From contig NZ_LT629775.1 of the NCBI RefSeq assembly GCF_900105395.1, positions 6,971,501 to 7,035,500 of the forward strand: DNA of 64,000 nt, given 5' to 3'. Position numbers and translations under genes: made by a program. Of this stretch, positions 1 through 8,908 are shown one piece after another (positions within the stretch are counted from its first letter, which is position 1; every line of letters begins with the position of its first letter). The notes under the pieces are model-generated. The model saw nothing but the letters and a program-made list of their open reading frames with translations. It did not search any database and was not told where the DNA came from. This DNA is from Streptomyces sp. TLI_053. GTDB lineage: Bacteria; Actinomycetota; Actinomycetes; Streptomycetales; Streptomycetaceae.

Positions 1-206
1 TCGCTGTAGCCGTGCGCCCGCGGGAGGTTGCGGATGATGTCCTGGAGGATCTCCTCCGGCGCCTCGAAGCCGAACGTGGCCGGGTTGCCGGTGTTCAGCC
101 GGAGCACGCTGTGCCCCGCCTCCTCCAGCGCGTTGGCCTGGTCGACCACCGGGCCGCGGATCTCGTAACACACGTCATTCAGCTTGCTGGACTGCCGAAA
201 CTCCAT
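1..206 (-). CDS. PLP-dependent aminotransferase, AlaA-like (5' part only)
   Basis: Only the first 68 codons are inside the window; the gene runs off the left edge. The start is the ATG at 206, giving MEFRQSSKLNDVCYEIRGP, followed by the stretch LRLNTGNPATFGFEAP. This N-terminus (EIRGPVVDQANALE then LNTGNP) is the usual opening of fold-type-I aminotransferases of the AlaA group that transfer amino groups between alanine or valine and 2-oxo acids. The PLP lysine lies outside the window, so substrate cannot be judged. The gene is divergent from an HxlR regulator, with 97 bp between the starts and an inverted repeat in that space. Confidence 0.85.
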   Translation of the reverse strand, partial: MEFRQSSKLNDVCYEIRGPVVDQANALEEAGHSVLRLNTGNPATFGFEAPEEILQDIIRNLPRAHGYS

Positions 207-256
207 CTGCGGCCTCCCGACCGTCACCCCACGCCGACCCTGGTTGCTTTGTTCTA

Positions 257-272
257 CCAAGTAGGCACTTGG
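257..272. promoter_or_regulatory. Candidate HxlR operator
   Basis: Perfect inverted repeat CCAAGT-AGGC-ACTTGG in the divergent space between the aminotransferase and the HxlR gene. It starts 47 bp before the regulator ATG. An overlapping smaller repeat CTAC-CAA-GTAG spans 254-264. HxlR proteins usually bind inverted repeats in their own promoters, so autoregulation with possible control of the aminotransferase is the natural reading. This is inference from position and symmetry. Confidence 0.5.
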
Positions 273-303
273 AAAGTCCAACCTTTTGGCTATGCTGATC
301 CAC

Positions 304-795
304 ATGTCACGCCGAAGCTACGACCAGTACTGCGCCGTCGCCCGCGCCCTGGACGCGGTGGGGGAGCGCTGGAGCCTCCTGATCGTCCGTGAACTCCTGG
401 CCGGCCCGCGCCGCTACACCGACCTGCACGCCGACCTGCCCGGCGTCTCCACCGACATCCTCGCCGCGCGGCTCAAGCAGCTGGAGGGCGAGGGCGTCGT
501 CGAGCGCCGCCGCCTGGAGCGGCCGGCCAACGCCACCGTCTACGAGCTGACCGGGCGCGGGGCCGCGCTGCGGCCGGTCGTCGAGGCGCTCGGCGGCTGG
601 GGACTCGACGCGCTGGGCGAGCAGCGGCCGACCGACGCGGTGCGGACGCACTGGGTCACCGGCGGGGCGGTGACGGCGGGGGCGGGTCCGGCGGGAGTGA
701 GTCCGGCGGGTGCGGGTCCGTCCGGGGCGGGTCCGGCGGGCGACGTGAACGCGGCGGGTGGCGCGGAGGTGGTCGCCGCGACGGTGGCCGGCTGA
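304..795 (+). CDS. HxlR-family winged-helix transcriptional regulator
   Basis: 163 aa starting at MSRRSYDQYCAVARAL. Residues about 8-98 form a HxlR winged helix (GERWSLLIVREL, then YTDLHADLPGVSTDILAARLKQLE). Cys10 is placed like the N-terminal cysteine used as a redox or electrophile sensor in YodB/HypR-type members; that role here is inference. The start at 304 is preferred over an in-frame TTG at 286 because family members begin just before the YxxYC segment. The last 45 residues are a low-complexity Gly/Ala/Pro/Ser tail encoded by a degenerate repeat and are probably disordered. The divergent aminotransferase is a candidate target. Confidence 0.9.
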   Translation: MSRRSYDQYCAVARALDAVGERWSLLIVRELLAGPRRYTDLHADLPGVSTDILAARLKQLEGEGVVERRRLERPANATVYELTGRGAALRPVVEALGGWGLDALGEQRPTDAVRTHWVTGGAVTAGAGPAGVSPAGAGPSGAGPAGDVNAAGGAEVVAATVAG

Positions 796-1171
796 GCTCC
801 GGCTCCGGTCCGGCTCGGGTCCGGCTTCGGTCCGGCGGTGCTCCGGTCGTGGTGGGGTCGCCCGTTGCGCCGGGTGGCCGGTCGCGGGGGCGCCCGTGTG
901 GGAGGCGCCGCGCCCGCGACCGGCGGTGGGGAGCGGCCGCGGCGCCCGACACCCCCGAGGCCGGACGCCGCGGAGCGCACGGCCCGTGGTTCCCCCCCGG
1001 CCGTTCCTCCCGACGTCCCCCACTCTGCCCGCCACCGATCAACGCGCGATCGGCGTCCGCTTGCCGCGGACGTTGAGTCGCCGCCGATCCGCGCGGGTGG
1101 GTGCGGGACGCGACCCGGGTGGGTGGGGTACGCGGGTGCGCCCGGGGCCGCACGCGTACGATCGTCGGGCC
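796..1171. other. Intergenic, no gene seen
   Basis: 376 bp between the HxlR stop and the GDSL start. The first 45 bp continue the degenerate TCCGG-rich repeat that encodes the HxlR tail. The long reading frames crossing it are shadows with no recognisable domain. The promoter of the downstream gene should lie near 1100-1165, but no clear -10/-35 pair or strong Shine-Dalgarno was recognised. Confidence 0.6.
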
Positions 1172-1981
1172 ATGGAGAACACGCAGAACACGCCCACCGC
1201 CTTTCGCAGTTACGTCGCCGTCGGGGACTCCTTCACCGAGGGCATGTGCGACGACCTGCTGCCCGACGGCCACTACCGGGGCTGGGCCGACCGCCTGGCC
1301 GCCCGGCTCGCGGCCGAACACCCGGTCGGAGGTCCGGGCGACGGCTTCCGGTACGCCAACCTCGCCGTCCGCGGCAAGCTCATCGGCCAGATCCACGACG
1401 AGCAGGTCGACCGGGCCGCCGGCCTGGGCGCCGAACTGGTCACCCTGGCCGGCGGGCTCAACGACGTGCTGCGCCCGCGCTGCGACATCGCCCGGGTCGA
1501 GGAACTCCTCGGCTCGGCCGCCACCCGGCTGCGCGCCACCGGCGCCACCGTGGTCATGTTCAGCAGCACCGACCCCACCCGCCGGATGGCCGGCTCGGCC
1601 CGGCTGCTCCCGGCGATCCTGCGGATGAAGGACTTCGTCCACGAGCTCGCCCAGGACCCGGGCATCGCGGTGGTCGACCTGTTCTCCGCGCCCTGCTTCG
1701 ACGACCGCCGGCTCTGGGCCGAGGACCGGCTGCACCTCTCGCCCGAGGGCCACCGCCGGGTCGCCGAAGCGGTGCTGGAGTCGCTCGGCCGGCCCGCCGG
1801 CTTCGACTGGCGCGCCCCGCTCCCGGCCACCGCCCCGCCGACCCGCTCCGAGAAGCTGGCCGCCGACGCCCGTTGGGTCCGCACCCACCTCGGCCCCTGG
1901 ATCGGCCGCCGGCTCACCGGCCGCTCCTCCGGCGACGGCCGCGCGCCGAAGCGCGCCGAGCTGGCACCCTACGAGGGCTGA
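1172..1981 (+). CDS. SGNH/GDSL-type hydrolase
   Basis: 269 aa, the usual size of cytoplasmic actinobacterial SGNH hydrolases. Block I is VAVGDSFTEG with the nucleophile Ser20. A GGLND segment supplies the oxyanion-hole Asn, and EDRLHLSPEGH near residue 190 gives the catalytic Asp-x-x-His. There is no signal peptide, so an intracellular esterase or lipase activity is likely; substrate unknown. The ATG at 1172 is chosen because the fold begins about 12 residues later; the long upstream extension of the frame is low-complexity shadow. A paralogue of the same superfamily sits at 31474. Confidence 0.88.
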   Translation: MENTQNTPTAFRSYVAVGDSFTEGMCDDLLPDGHYRGWADRLAARLAAEHPVGGPGDGFRYANLAVRGKLIGQIHDEQVDRAAGLGAELVTLAGGLNDVLRPRCDIARVEELLGSAATRLRATGATVVMFSSTDPTRRMAGSARLLPAILRMKDFVHELAQDPGIAVVDLFSAPCFDDRRLWAEDRLHLSPEGHRRVAEAVLESLGRPAGFDWRAPLPATAPPTRSEKLAADARWVRTHLGPWIGRRLTGRSSGDGRAPKRAELAPYEG

Positions 1982-2311
1982 GCCGCAGAGTCGGACGGCT
2001 CCTGCGAGGCGCGGCGCCGAGGCGACGACGGCCCGCGAGGACGCCGGTCCGACCTCGGGGGACCCCAGGGCCTCGACGAGCGGCTGTCTTCGACGAGCGG
2101 CTGTCTCGGTCTGCCTCTTCGGGCTTCGCGGTGCCCTCGCTCCGGGCCCGGCCGCGCACGTGACGCCGGCGGGCCGCTACTCGTCCCGCGCCGGAGGTCG
2201 GCCGTTCCGAGGGCGCGACAGAGGGCGGGTGCGGCCGCAGCGCGGCTGTCGGCCGTCGTGGTGGGTGGACTCCCGTGCGCCTGTCGGCCGGGTGCTTCGC
2301 CGGCTCGGGGC
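1982..2311. other. Convergent intergenic region with a 17-bp tandem duplication
   Basis: 330 bp between the rightward GDSL gene and the leftward DUF2079 gene, with no supported gene. TCGACGAGCGGCTGTCT occurs twice in perfect tandem (2073-2089 and 2090-2106). A perfect CGGGGCT-C-AGCCCCG palindrome at 2306-2320 overlaps the DUF2079 stop codon and could act as part of a terminator. Nothing else stands out. Confidence 0.6.
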
Positions 2312-3982
2312 TCAGCCCCGGAACAGGTTGTGGCCGACGTCCGACGGCACCGCGTCCTGGTACGGGACGGCGTCCTGGCCGGGCACCTGCTCGCCCGGGA
2401 CCGGCTCGGTGCTCTCCCGGTGCAGCAGGTACACGCCGTCCTCCGACCAGACCGTCCGGTACCCGTGCGCGAGCAGCAGCTCGATCCGCGCCGCCTGCTC
2501 CCGGTCGGTCCGGAACGGGAAGGACCGCTTGTCCGCGCGGATCAGCACGTACTCGCGTCCGCGCGGCTTCTCGTCCACCAGCACCACGTCCGCCCGAGCG
2601 GTCAGCCGGGGCGCCGCCTGGTTGTCCGCCTCCACGGACGCGCCGTCCGGGACCAGCGCCGCGCCGCGCAGCAGTGCCGCCTCGCTCGGCTTCGGCTGCC
2701 AGTAGGCCGGGACGAACAGGTTCGCCACTCCCAACGGCACCGCCGCCGCGACGGTCACGGCGGCCGCCGCCACCCCGAGCCGCCGGGTGAGCACCCGGCC
2801 GTGGCAGCGGCCCAGCACCTCCAGTGCGGCGACCAGCAGGATCGGCCACAGGAAGGCGTCGTAGTGCCGGGCGATCGACCAGTGGTTCGGGTTGCTGGAC
2901 AGCACCCGCTCGGCCAGCAGCGGGACGGCCAGGAGCACCGTCGCCGAGCGGAGCGGGAGGGCGAACAGGGTGCCGAAGATCCAGAGCAGCAGCAGCGGCT
3001 TCAGCGGGGCGTCGAAGGAGGCCGAGAGCAGCCGGGCCGGGTCCGCCAGGACGTTGGCGACCGCCGAGCCGCCGTCCTCGCCGAGCGCCTGGTAGTTCCA
3101 GTAGTAACCGGGCACGCCACCCATGGCCGGTACCAGCTGGGCGATCGCGAGCGCCGAGGCGAGCGGGCCGCCGAGCAGCAGCCCCGCGCCCCAGCGCACG
3201 GCCGGACGGCGCCGGGCCGGATCCGGGTCCCGCCGGGCCCGCAGCAGCAGCACCAGGCCGTAGGCGCCCACGGCCAGACCCATGTCCTCCTTGGTGCAGC
3301 ACAGCAGCAGGCCGGCCAGTGCCGAGGCCCAGTACTGCCGGGCCATGCCGCGCTCCAGCATCAGCAGCGTGAGCGGCACCGCGAACGCCACCTCGTGGAA
3401 CCCGCCGCGCGAGGCGACCAGCAGCGGCCACCCCAGCCCGTACGCGAGCGCGGCCAGGTCGGCGGCGCGGCGGGCGGTGCGGGGGTCGGCGTCGGCGAAG
3501 CAGCGCCCGGCGATCCGGCGGATCAGCGGCACCCCGGCGGCGAAGCAGAGCGCCTGGCCGAGGAGCAGTGAGCGCGGGTCGTCCCACAGCCAGTAGAGCG
3601 GCGCCATCAGCGCGATCACGGGGGAGAAGTGGTCGCCGAGCAGCGAGAAGCCGGGCGGGAACTCGTGGTGGAAGCTCTTCAGCGTCGAGACCGGCAGGCC
3701 GAGGTGCGCGTAGCCGCGCACGCCCTGGTCGAAGATCCCGAGGTCGAAGCCGCCGAGCTGGGCGGTGGTCCACTGCTGGAGGCCGATCGCGAGGCAGACC
3801 GCGAAGCAGAGCAGGGTGAGGCCCAGGGTGCGGGCGCGCGGGGGGATCCGGAGCGCCGGTCCGGCGGTGTCGGCACTGCCGGAGGTGCTGGAGGTGCCGG
3901 TAGCGCTCACGCTGGCGGTGGTGTCGGTGGTGTCGGTGGCACCCTCGGTGTCCGGGTACGGCGTCACGTCGTGCCGGGACAT
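2312..3982 (-). CDS. DUF2079 polytopic membrane protein
   Basis: 556 aa. After a Thr/Ser-rich cytoplasmic N-terminus (about 40 residues) come roughly ten hydrophobic segments and a soluble C-terminal part. The segments [10 protein letters not shown] and [15 protein letters not shown], and later [17 protein letters not shown], are hallmarks of the DUF2079 family. These proteins have a GT-C-like membrane glycosyltransferase architecture but an unknown reaction. The acidic FDLGIFDQ motif is where GT-C enzymes carry catalytic acids, so glycosyl transfer from a polyprenyl donor is a possible but unproven role. It stands alone on its strand, divergent from the pentapeptide-repeat gene. Confidence 0.85.
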   Translation of the reverse strand: MSRHDVTPYPDTEGATDTTDTTASVSATGTSSTSGSADTAGPALRIPPRARTLGLTLLCFAVCLAIGLQQWTTAQLGGFDLGIFDQGVRGYAHLGLPVSTLKSFHHEFPPGFSLLGDHFSPVIALMAPLYWLWDDPRSLLLGQALCFAAGVPLIRRIAGRCFADADPRTARRAADLAALAYGLGWPLLVASRGGFHEVAFAVPLTLLMLERGMARQYWASALAGLLLCCTKEDMGLAVGAYGLVLLLRARRDPDPARRRPAVRWGAGLLLGGPLASALAIAQLVPAMGGVPGYYWNYQALGEDGGSAVANVLADPARLLSASFDAPLKPLLLLWIFGTLFALPLRSATVLLAVPLLAERVLSSNPNHWSIARHYDAFLWPILLVAALEVLGRCHGRVLTRRLGVAAAAVTVAAAVPLGVANLFVPAYWQPKPSEAALLRGAALVPDGASVEADNQAAPRLTARADVVLVDEKPRGREYVLIRADKRSFPFRTDREQAARIELLLAHGYRTVWSEDGVYLLHRESTEPVPGEQVPGQDAVPYQDAVPSDVGHNLFRG

Positions 3983-4162
3983 GCCTTGGGTCCTCCGTTG
4001 GTGCTGTGGTGCTGTGGTGCCGTACTGCGGTACCGACGCCGTGGTGCCGGCGCCGGTTCCGTGGTGCTGGGGGTTCGGCCGACCAGACTAGCCGACGGCC
4101 GTTCGAAGCGGTCGGTACGCTCTACAGCGCACCGACCGTCGTCCTGGAGGAACAACAGCACC

Positions 4163-5143
4163 GTGAGCGTCCCGAGCATCAACCTCGTCTCCGACTGCGG
4201 TAGCTGCTTCGGGTTGTGCTGTGTGGCGCTGCCTTTCGCCGCCGGTACGGACTTCGCCACCGACAAGGCCGCCGGCACCCCCTGCCGCAACCTCCGGACC
4301 GACTTCGGCTGCGGGATCCACGAGCGGCTGCGCGAGACCGGCTTCCCCGGCTGCACGGTGTACGACTGCTTCGGGGCCGGACAGCAGGTCTCCCAGGTGG
4401 TCTTCGGCGGGCGCAGCTGGCGGGAGGCGCCGGAGACCGCCCGGACGATGTACGAGGTGTTCCCGGTGGTGCGGCAGCTGCACGAGCTGCTCCATTACCT
4501 CACCGAGGCGCTCACCTTCGCCCCGGCCCGCCCCGTCCACGGGGAGCTGCGCCGGGCCCTGGAGGAGACGGAGCGGCTGGTCGGCGGCACACCGCAGGAG
4601 ATCCTCGCGGTCGACGTCCCCACCCACCGGCAGACGGTGGCCGAGCTGCTGCTCCGGGCCGGCGAGCTGGTCCGGGCCGCCGTCCCGCGCCGGCGCGAGC
4701 ACCGGGGGGCGGACCTCTTCGGTGCCCGGTTGCGGGGTGCGGACCTGCGCGGCGCCAACCTCCGGGGCGCGATGCTGGTCGCGGCCGACCTCTCCGGGGC
4801 GGACCTCCGGCTCGCCGACCTGATCGGCGCGGACCTGAGGGACGCGAACCTGGCCGGTGCCGACCTGACCGAGGTGCTCTTCCTCACCCAGACCCAGCTG
4901 AACGCGGCCCGCGGCGACGCCGCCACCCGCCTTCCGGCCGCCCTGGACCGGCCCGCGCACTGGCCGGAGACCGCCGATGCCCCGGCCCCGGCCGGACGCG
5001 CGCCCCGCAAGCCGCAGGGCGGTAACGGCTCCGGCGGCCGCTCCGGCGGACGGCCGAAGGGCGGCGGGCAGGGCGGTAGTCGGACCGGCGGGCAGGGCGG
5101 CGGTCAGGGTGGCGGTCGTCAGGGGAGGCCGCGCCGCGGCTGA
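4163..5143 (+). CDS. Pentapeptide-repeat protein with Cys-rich N-terminus
   Basis: 326 aa, starting GTG at 4163 with GGAGG 12 nt upstream. Residues about 9-70 hold CGSCFGLCC and further cysteines ([18 protein letters not shown]), a likely metal-binding or redox domain. A helical region follows. Residues about 180-245 are pentapeptide repeats of the A(D/N)LxG type ([19 protein letters not shown]), which fold as a right-handed quadrilateral beta-helix. The C-terminal 60 residues are Gly/Arg/Lys/Gln-rich and probably disordered, possibly nucleic-acid binding. This combination is common in streptomycetes but has no assigned function. Confidence 0.85.
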   Translation: MSVPSINLVSDCGSCFGLCCVALPFAAGTDFATDKAAGTPCRNLRTDFGCGIHERLRETGFPGCTVYDCFGAGQQVSQVVFGGRSWREAPETARTMYEVFPVVRQLHELLHYLTEALTFAPARPVHGELRRALEETERLVGGTPQEILAVDVPTHRQTVAELLLRAGELVRAAVPRRREHRGADLFGARLRGADLRGANLRGAMLVAADLSGADLRLADLIGADLRDANLAGADLTEVLFLTQTQLNAARGDAATRLPAALDRPAHWPETADAPAPAGRAPRKPQGGNGSGGRSGGRPKGGGQGGSRTGGQGGGQGGGRQGRPRRG

Positions 5144-5169
5144 GCGGGACCGCCGCTCCGGCGCGAGGG

Positions 5170-5775
5170 TCAGCCGGCGAGCAGGCGGGAGCCGGTCGCG
5201 GGATGTCGGCGGAGCAGCGCGCACCCGGCCCCCGTGAGGAGCAGTAGGGCGACGGCGACGAGGGCGTACGCGGAGCCGGCCGGGTGGAGCGGCCAGGCCC
5301 AGGGCCGGGGGCTGCCGTCCGGGTGCCAGCCCGCCGCCGAGCAGAGCAGGGGGACGGCGGCGAGCGCGGCGGCGGCCGGGCGGTGGCCGATCAAGGGGTG
5401 GAACAGCAGCGCGAGGCCGAGGTAGCCGGCGATGTTGCGGGCGACGACCAGCGCGAGCGCCCCCTGTCCGGCGGCGTACGCGAGGCTGCCGCAGGTGGCC
5501 CCGGCGGCGGCCAGGGCGAGTGCGAGGCCGACGTCCAGTCCGCGCAGGGACCGCCCGGCGACGGTCTCGGTGCGCAGGTCGCCCCGGCCCAGCCCGTGCA
5601 GCAGGAACACCGCCGGGAGCAGCGTGATCACGTGCGCGAGCAGGAAGTGACCGGCCTGGCCGTGCAGCGCCGGCACCGGCAGTTCGCCGTCGCCGAGGAG
5701 CAGACCGGAGGCCACCGTCCCGGCGAGGACGGCCACGAGCAGCGGCACCGCGCGCGCCTTGCACCACCAGATCAC
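5170..5775 (-). CDS. Hydrophobic membrane protein of the ABC exporter cassette
   Basis: 201 aa with about six hydrophobic segments (for example LLVAVLAGTVASGLLL, HFLLAHVITLLPAVFLLHGL, SAYALVAVALLLLTGAGCAL). Its ATG overlaps the end of the upstream permease by 4 bp, indicating translational coupling. No sequence family was recognised. By position it is the last gene of the operon with the 436-aa permease and the ATPase, and probably a second membrane subunit. It ends shortly after the pentapeptide-repeat gene, in convergent orientation. Confidence 0.75.
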   Translation of the reverse strand: MIWWCKARAVPLLVAVLAGTVASGLLLGDGELPVPALHGQAGHFLLAHVITLLPAVFLLHGLGRGDLRTETVAGRSLRGLDVGLALALAAAGATCGSLAYAAGQGALALVVARNIAGYLGLALLFHPLIGHRPAAAALAAVPLLCSAAGWHPDGSPRPWAWPLHPAGSAYALVAVALLLLTGAGCALLRRHPATGSRLLAG

Positions 5776-7082
5776 CGCTCACCCCCGATCGCCGCGCCGG
5801 CGTGCGGGACCGGCGGGGGCAGGGTGCCGCAGTCGGCCAGGGCGTCCAGGGTGGCCCGGTACCAGGCGAGCTGGGTGGCCTCGGGCGTCTGGAGCAGTTG
5901 GGCCGCGCGGGCGCTGTCGGCCGGGGTGAAGCGGCCGGCGGCGGAGCCCTCTGTGATTCCGGTGGTTCCGGTCGTGGTGGCGGTGGTGGTGGCGGTGAGC
6001 CAGGCGGTGGCCGTGCCGGCGGCGGCCGCGGCGGGATAGGGGTCGCCGCGGCGGGCGCAGTCCGGGGTACGGGGGAGCAGTCCGCCGACCACGGCGGCGG
6101 TGACGTCCGGCGCCCGCGCGTCGGTCGGGACCCCGAGCCCGGCCTCACCGGGCCCGGGTCGGGCGGCCATGGTGAACACCGCCGGGACGGGGACGCCGTG
6201 GGCGGCCAGGGCCCCGGCCGTCCGCCGGACCTCCTCGCGGACCAGGACCGAGCGGGCGGCGCCGAGTTCGGGCCAGAGGCAGACGCGCGGCTGCCCGGAG
6301 TCGCAGCGCAGCGCGGCGGAGGACCGGGGGCGCACCGGTTCGGGGCCCAGGTCGCGGGCGGTCCAGCCGCCCAGTGCGACCCCGCCCGCCGTGACCGCGA
6401 GCGCGACGGCGAGGGCGAGCGGGCTCCCGCGCCGTCGGACGAGCAGGACGGCGGCCGCGCAGACCGCTCCGGAGAAGGCCAGCGAGGCCGCTACCGCCCG
6501 TCCGTCCAGCACCTGGTCCACCGCGCAGCAGTCGGACAGCCCGCCGCCGACCAGGTGCCGCGGCCAGTAGGTGTCGAACGCGACCGGGTAGGCGTTCAGG
6601 ACGAAGCTGCTGATCAGTGCGAGCGGGACGGCGACCAACGGCGCGAGCACCCGGCCGACGACCGAGCCGACCAGGGTGTTGGCGAGCAGCAGGCCCGCCC
6701 AGACGGCGAGTACGCCCGGCTGGGGCACGCCGTCCGCGGCGCCGCCGGCCAGCGCCGCGGTGGTGAGCGCGGCGAGCATGCCGAGTCCGCCCATCAGCGC
6801 GACCGGCAGCAGCACCGGGGTGGTGATGGCGAGGGCGGAGCGCACCGGCGAGCGGCCGAACACACCGCCCCGGTGCAGCCGGCCGCCCTCCCAGGCGCCG
6901 GCGGCGGCGCAGGCCGCACAGGTGAACGGCAGTGCGAGGCTGGCGTGTCCGGCGGCGGCGAGCCCGTAGGCGGGGGTGACCCAGGCGGTCAGCTCGTCGC
7001 CGAGCGCGACCAGGACGAAGCCGAGCAGGAAGGGCAGCACCCGGGTGCCCGCCGAGACCCTGAGAACGGTGCGCAGCAGCAT
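5772..7082 (-). CDS. ABC transporter permease-like protein with extracytoplasmic C-terminus
   Basis: 436 aa with about seven hydrophobic segments in residues 1-240 (HASLALPFTCAACAAAGAWEGG, LAITTPVLLPVALMGGLGML, LLLANTLVGSVVGRVLAPL). A soluble region of about 170 residues follows, starting at LRCDSGQPRVCLWPE and containing Cys pairs. The layout resembles streptomycete ABC-2-type permeases whose last part faces outward. It begins 2 bp after the ATPase gene ends and overlaps the next gene, so the three are co-transcribed. Substrate is unknown. A TAT/TTG-type low-complexity run (ATTTATTTGTTG) lies near residue 375. Confidence 0.75.
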   Translation of the reverse strand: MLLRTVLRVSAGTRVLPFLLGFVLVALGDELTAWVTPAYGLAAAGHASLALPFTCAACAAAGAWEGGRLHRGGVFGRSPVRSALAITTPVLLPVALMGGLGMLAALTTAALAGGAADGVPQPGVLAVWAGLLLANTLVGSVVGRVLAPLVAVPLALISSFVLNAYPVAFDTYWPRHLVGGGLSDCCAVDQVLDGRAVAASLAFSGAVCAAAVLLVRRRGSPLALAVALAVTAGGVALGGWTARDLGPEPVRPRSSAALRCDSGQPRVCLWPELGAARSVLVREEVRRTAGALAAHGVPVPAVFTMAARPGPGEAGLGVPTDARAPDVTAAVVGGLLPRTPDCARRGDPYPAAAAAGTATAWLTATTTATTTGTTGITEGSAAGRFTPADSARAAQLLQTPEATQLAWYRATLDALADCGTLPPPVPHAGAAIGGER

Positions 7083-7083
7083 G

Positions 7084-7953
7084 TCAGGTCTCCCGCTCGA
7101 TCAGGCGGGCGTACGCGGCCTCGGCGCTCGGCGCACCGGCGGCGGTTCCGCCTCCGGGGACCGGCACGGCCGCCGGAGGACGGCCGGAGCCGTCCGTCCT
7201 GCCTCCGGTCCCCGTCCCGTCGGCGGTCCTGTCCCCGGTCCCGGTCCTGCCCCCGCCCCCGGTCCCGTCGTCGGCCGCCAGCGCGTGGAAGTCCTCGGTG
7301 GCGCCCTGGAATCTGACCTGCCCCCGGTCCAGCACCACCACCTGCCGGTACGTGCCGGCGAGGTCCTCGGTCTGATGGGTGGAGACGATCACGTTCACCT
7401 CGTTCGTCAACTCCTCCACCAGGGCGCGGAACACCGCCCGCTGAGTGGGATCGAGGCCGGCGGTCGGCTCGTCCATCAGGATCAGTTCGCTGTGGTGGGC
7501 GAGGCAGCCGGCGATGCCCATCCGGCGCAACTGGCCGCCGGACAGCCGGTGTCCGTCCCGGTCGGCCAGCTCGCCGAGGCCGACCCGGGCGAGTGCGACC
7601 GCCGAGGCCTGCCAGGCGGCGGCCCTGGACATGCCCTTCAGCCAGCCGCAGTACGCCACCTGTTCGCGGACGCTGAGGCCAGGGACCGGGGTGATCTGCT
7701 GCGGCAGCCAGGCCACCGCCCGCCGGTAGGCGGCCCGGTCGCCCGCGCCGGCCGCCGGATCGACGCCGTGCCAGCTGACGGATCCCCGGCGGGGGCTCAA
7801 CTGGGAGGCGGCGAGGGCCATGAGGGTGGATTTGCCCGCGCCGTTGGGGCCGAGCAGGACGGTGGCCGGATTGTCGATCCGCAGATCGAGGCCGGTGAAG
7901 AGGCGGGCCTTCCGGCCGTACTGGAATTCGATGCGCTGGAATTCAAGAGCCAT
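7084..7953 (-). CDS. ABC transporter ATP-binding protein
   Basis: 289 aa from the ATG at 7953 (MALEFQRIEFQYG). Walker A is GPNGAGKST near residue 38, Q-loop at LPQQITPV, signature LSGGQLRRMG, Walker B LILMDEPTAGLD, and H-loop STHQTED. These are complete, so an active ATPase is expected. The C-terminal 60 residues carry a Gly/Thr/Asp low-complexity insert before the final AYARLIERET. It is the first gene of the ATPase, permease, membrane protein operon, with 197 bp and a purine-rich repeat separating it from the secreted-protein gene upstream. Confidence 0.9.
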   Translation of the reverse strand: MALEFQRIEFQYGRKARLFTGLDLRIDNPATVLLGPNGAGKSTLMALAASQLSPRRGSVSWHGVDPAAGAGDRAAYRRAVAWLPQQITPVPGLSVREQVAYCGWLKGMSRAAAWQASAVALARVGLGELADRDGHRLSGGQLRRMGIAGCLAHHSELILMDEPTAGLDPTQRAVFRALVEELTNEVNVIVSTHQTEDLAGTYRQVVVLDRGQVRFQGATEDFHALAADDGTGGGGRTGTGDRTADGTGTGGRTDGSGRPPAAVPVPGGGTAAGAPSAEAAYARLIERET

Positions 7954-8052
7954 GGCAGGGACGACGCATTTCGCTCGGGAAAGGGGTGTGCGGTGCCGGC
8001 GGGCGGGGGCGGCCGCCGGCGCCGCACGTCGAGGAGGTGGGCCGGTGAAGGA

Positions 8053-8100
8053 GGGCGGGAAAGGGCGGGACGAAAAGGGCAGGACGGAAAGGGCGGGGCG
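8053..8100. repeat. Purine-rich tandem repeat with G-quadruplex potential
   Basis: Three copies of a 13-14 bp unit of the form AAAGGGCGGGACG lie at 8060-8073, 8074-8087 and 8088-8100. The start of the run contains GGGCGGGAAAGGGCGGG (8053-8069), four G-triplets that fit a G-quadruplex. It sits between the secreted protein stop (8151) and the ATPase start (7953). Both genes read leftward, so the G-rich strand is the template. Confidence 0.55.
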
Positions 8101-8150
8101 AACGGTGCGGCGGTGAGGGTGGGGCGGGCGGGCGCTCGGGGTGACGGCGC

Positions 8151-8558
8151 TCAGTACCGGGTGGTCACGGTGTCCACCCAGAGCCTGGAGCCGCTTCGCA
8201 CGCCCTCCAGGACGAAGTAGTAGTCGCCGGCACTCTGGTCGCCCCAGGTGGAGGTGTCGCAGTGGTTGGAGCGGTGTCCGTAGGCCTTGTCGGGTCCGAA
8301 GACGTCCTTGTACAGCTGGAGGTCGGCGTCCTTGAAGTCGTTGTTCCCGGTCTGGCAGCCCTGGAAGGCGACGGAGGTGGCGACGTCGTCGCGGTCGCTG
8401 TCCGCCCACCGGCGGGATTCCGAGCCGGGGCCCCAGCTGCTGATGTAGGACGCCCAGGAGCCCTCGGCGAGGGCGGGGGTGGCGCCGGCGAAGCCGAGCA
8501 GCGCGGCGGTCACCAGCAGGCCGCGGAGCACGCGGCCGGAGTGGTTCTCTGCGTCCAT
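8151..8558 (-). CDS. Small secreted protein of unknown function
   Basis: 135 aa from the ATG at 8558 (MDAENHSGRVLRGLLVTAALL), with a Sec signal peptide ending near TPALA and a mature part of about 105 residues. The mature protein is rich in Trp, Tyr, Asp and Ser (SWASYISSWGPGSESRRW, GDYYFVLEGVRSGSRLWVDT) and has two cysteines (FQGCQTG and NHCDTS) that may form one disulfide. No family was recognised. An in-frame ATG at 8573 would add five residues; both have weak ribosome sites. It may belong with the ABC operon downstream, separated from it by a repeat. Confidence 0.7.
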   Translation of the reverse strand: MDAENHSGRVLRGLLVTAALLGFAGATPALAEGSWASYISSWGPGSESRRWADSDRDDVATSVAFQGCQTGNNDFKDADLQLYKDVFGPDKAYGHRSNHCDTSTWGDQSAGDYYFVLEGVRSGSRLWVDTVTTRY

Positions 8559-8908
8559 GGTCCGTCCGATCATTCCGGTGGCGCCGCCGGTCGGGCGGTG
8601 CCATGCAGGCAGAAGGAAACGAGCGGTGGTTCGACCGGAACGGTCGCGGTCACCCGGTCGGCCGAGCCCCCGCGGAAATGACCTTAGCGTGCACGAACAG
8701 GTGGCCAGCACTATTTTTTCCGGCCATTCGGACGGGTCTGGCCGGAGGGCGGAACTCTGGCAAGCGGATGATCGAGAGTTGCCGGAATTTCCTGGACCGA
8801 ACGCTTTTCCGGCGAGAATCGATCCACAGTGTTCGCGTTTCTTCTACTGCTGGACCGATTCCTTTTTCATGTGATTGTCGTCCCGGTGCTGCACTGGCCG
8901 GTTCCGGC
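8559..8908. other. Long AT-richer intergenic region
   Basis: 350 bp between two leftward genes. From about 8690 to 8880 the composition drops well below the surrounding GC, with runs such as CTATTTTTTCC and TTCCTTTTTCATG. No gene, RNA or repeat was recognised. On the minus strand a possible -10 (GCTAAGGT near 8690) lies about 130 bp upstream of the secreted-protein start. The low GC could mark a strong promoter region or a remnant of foreign DNA. Confidence 0.5.

Noticed and set aside
656-1888. Long minus-strand open frame opposite the GDSL gene
   Set aside because: Its protein is Arg/Pro/Gly-rich low complexity with no domain and its codon bias is that of an antisense shadow; the plus-strand GDSL motifs are clear.
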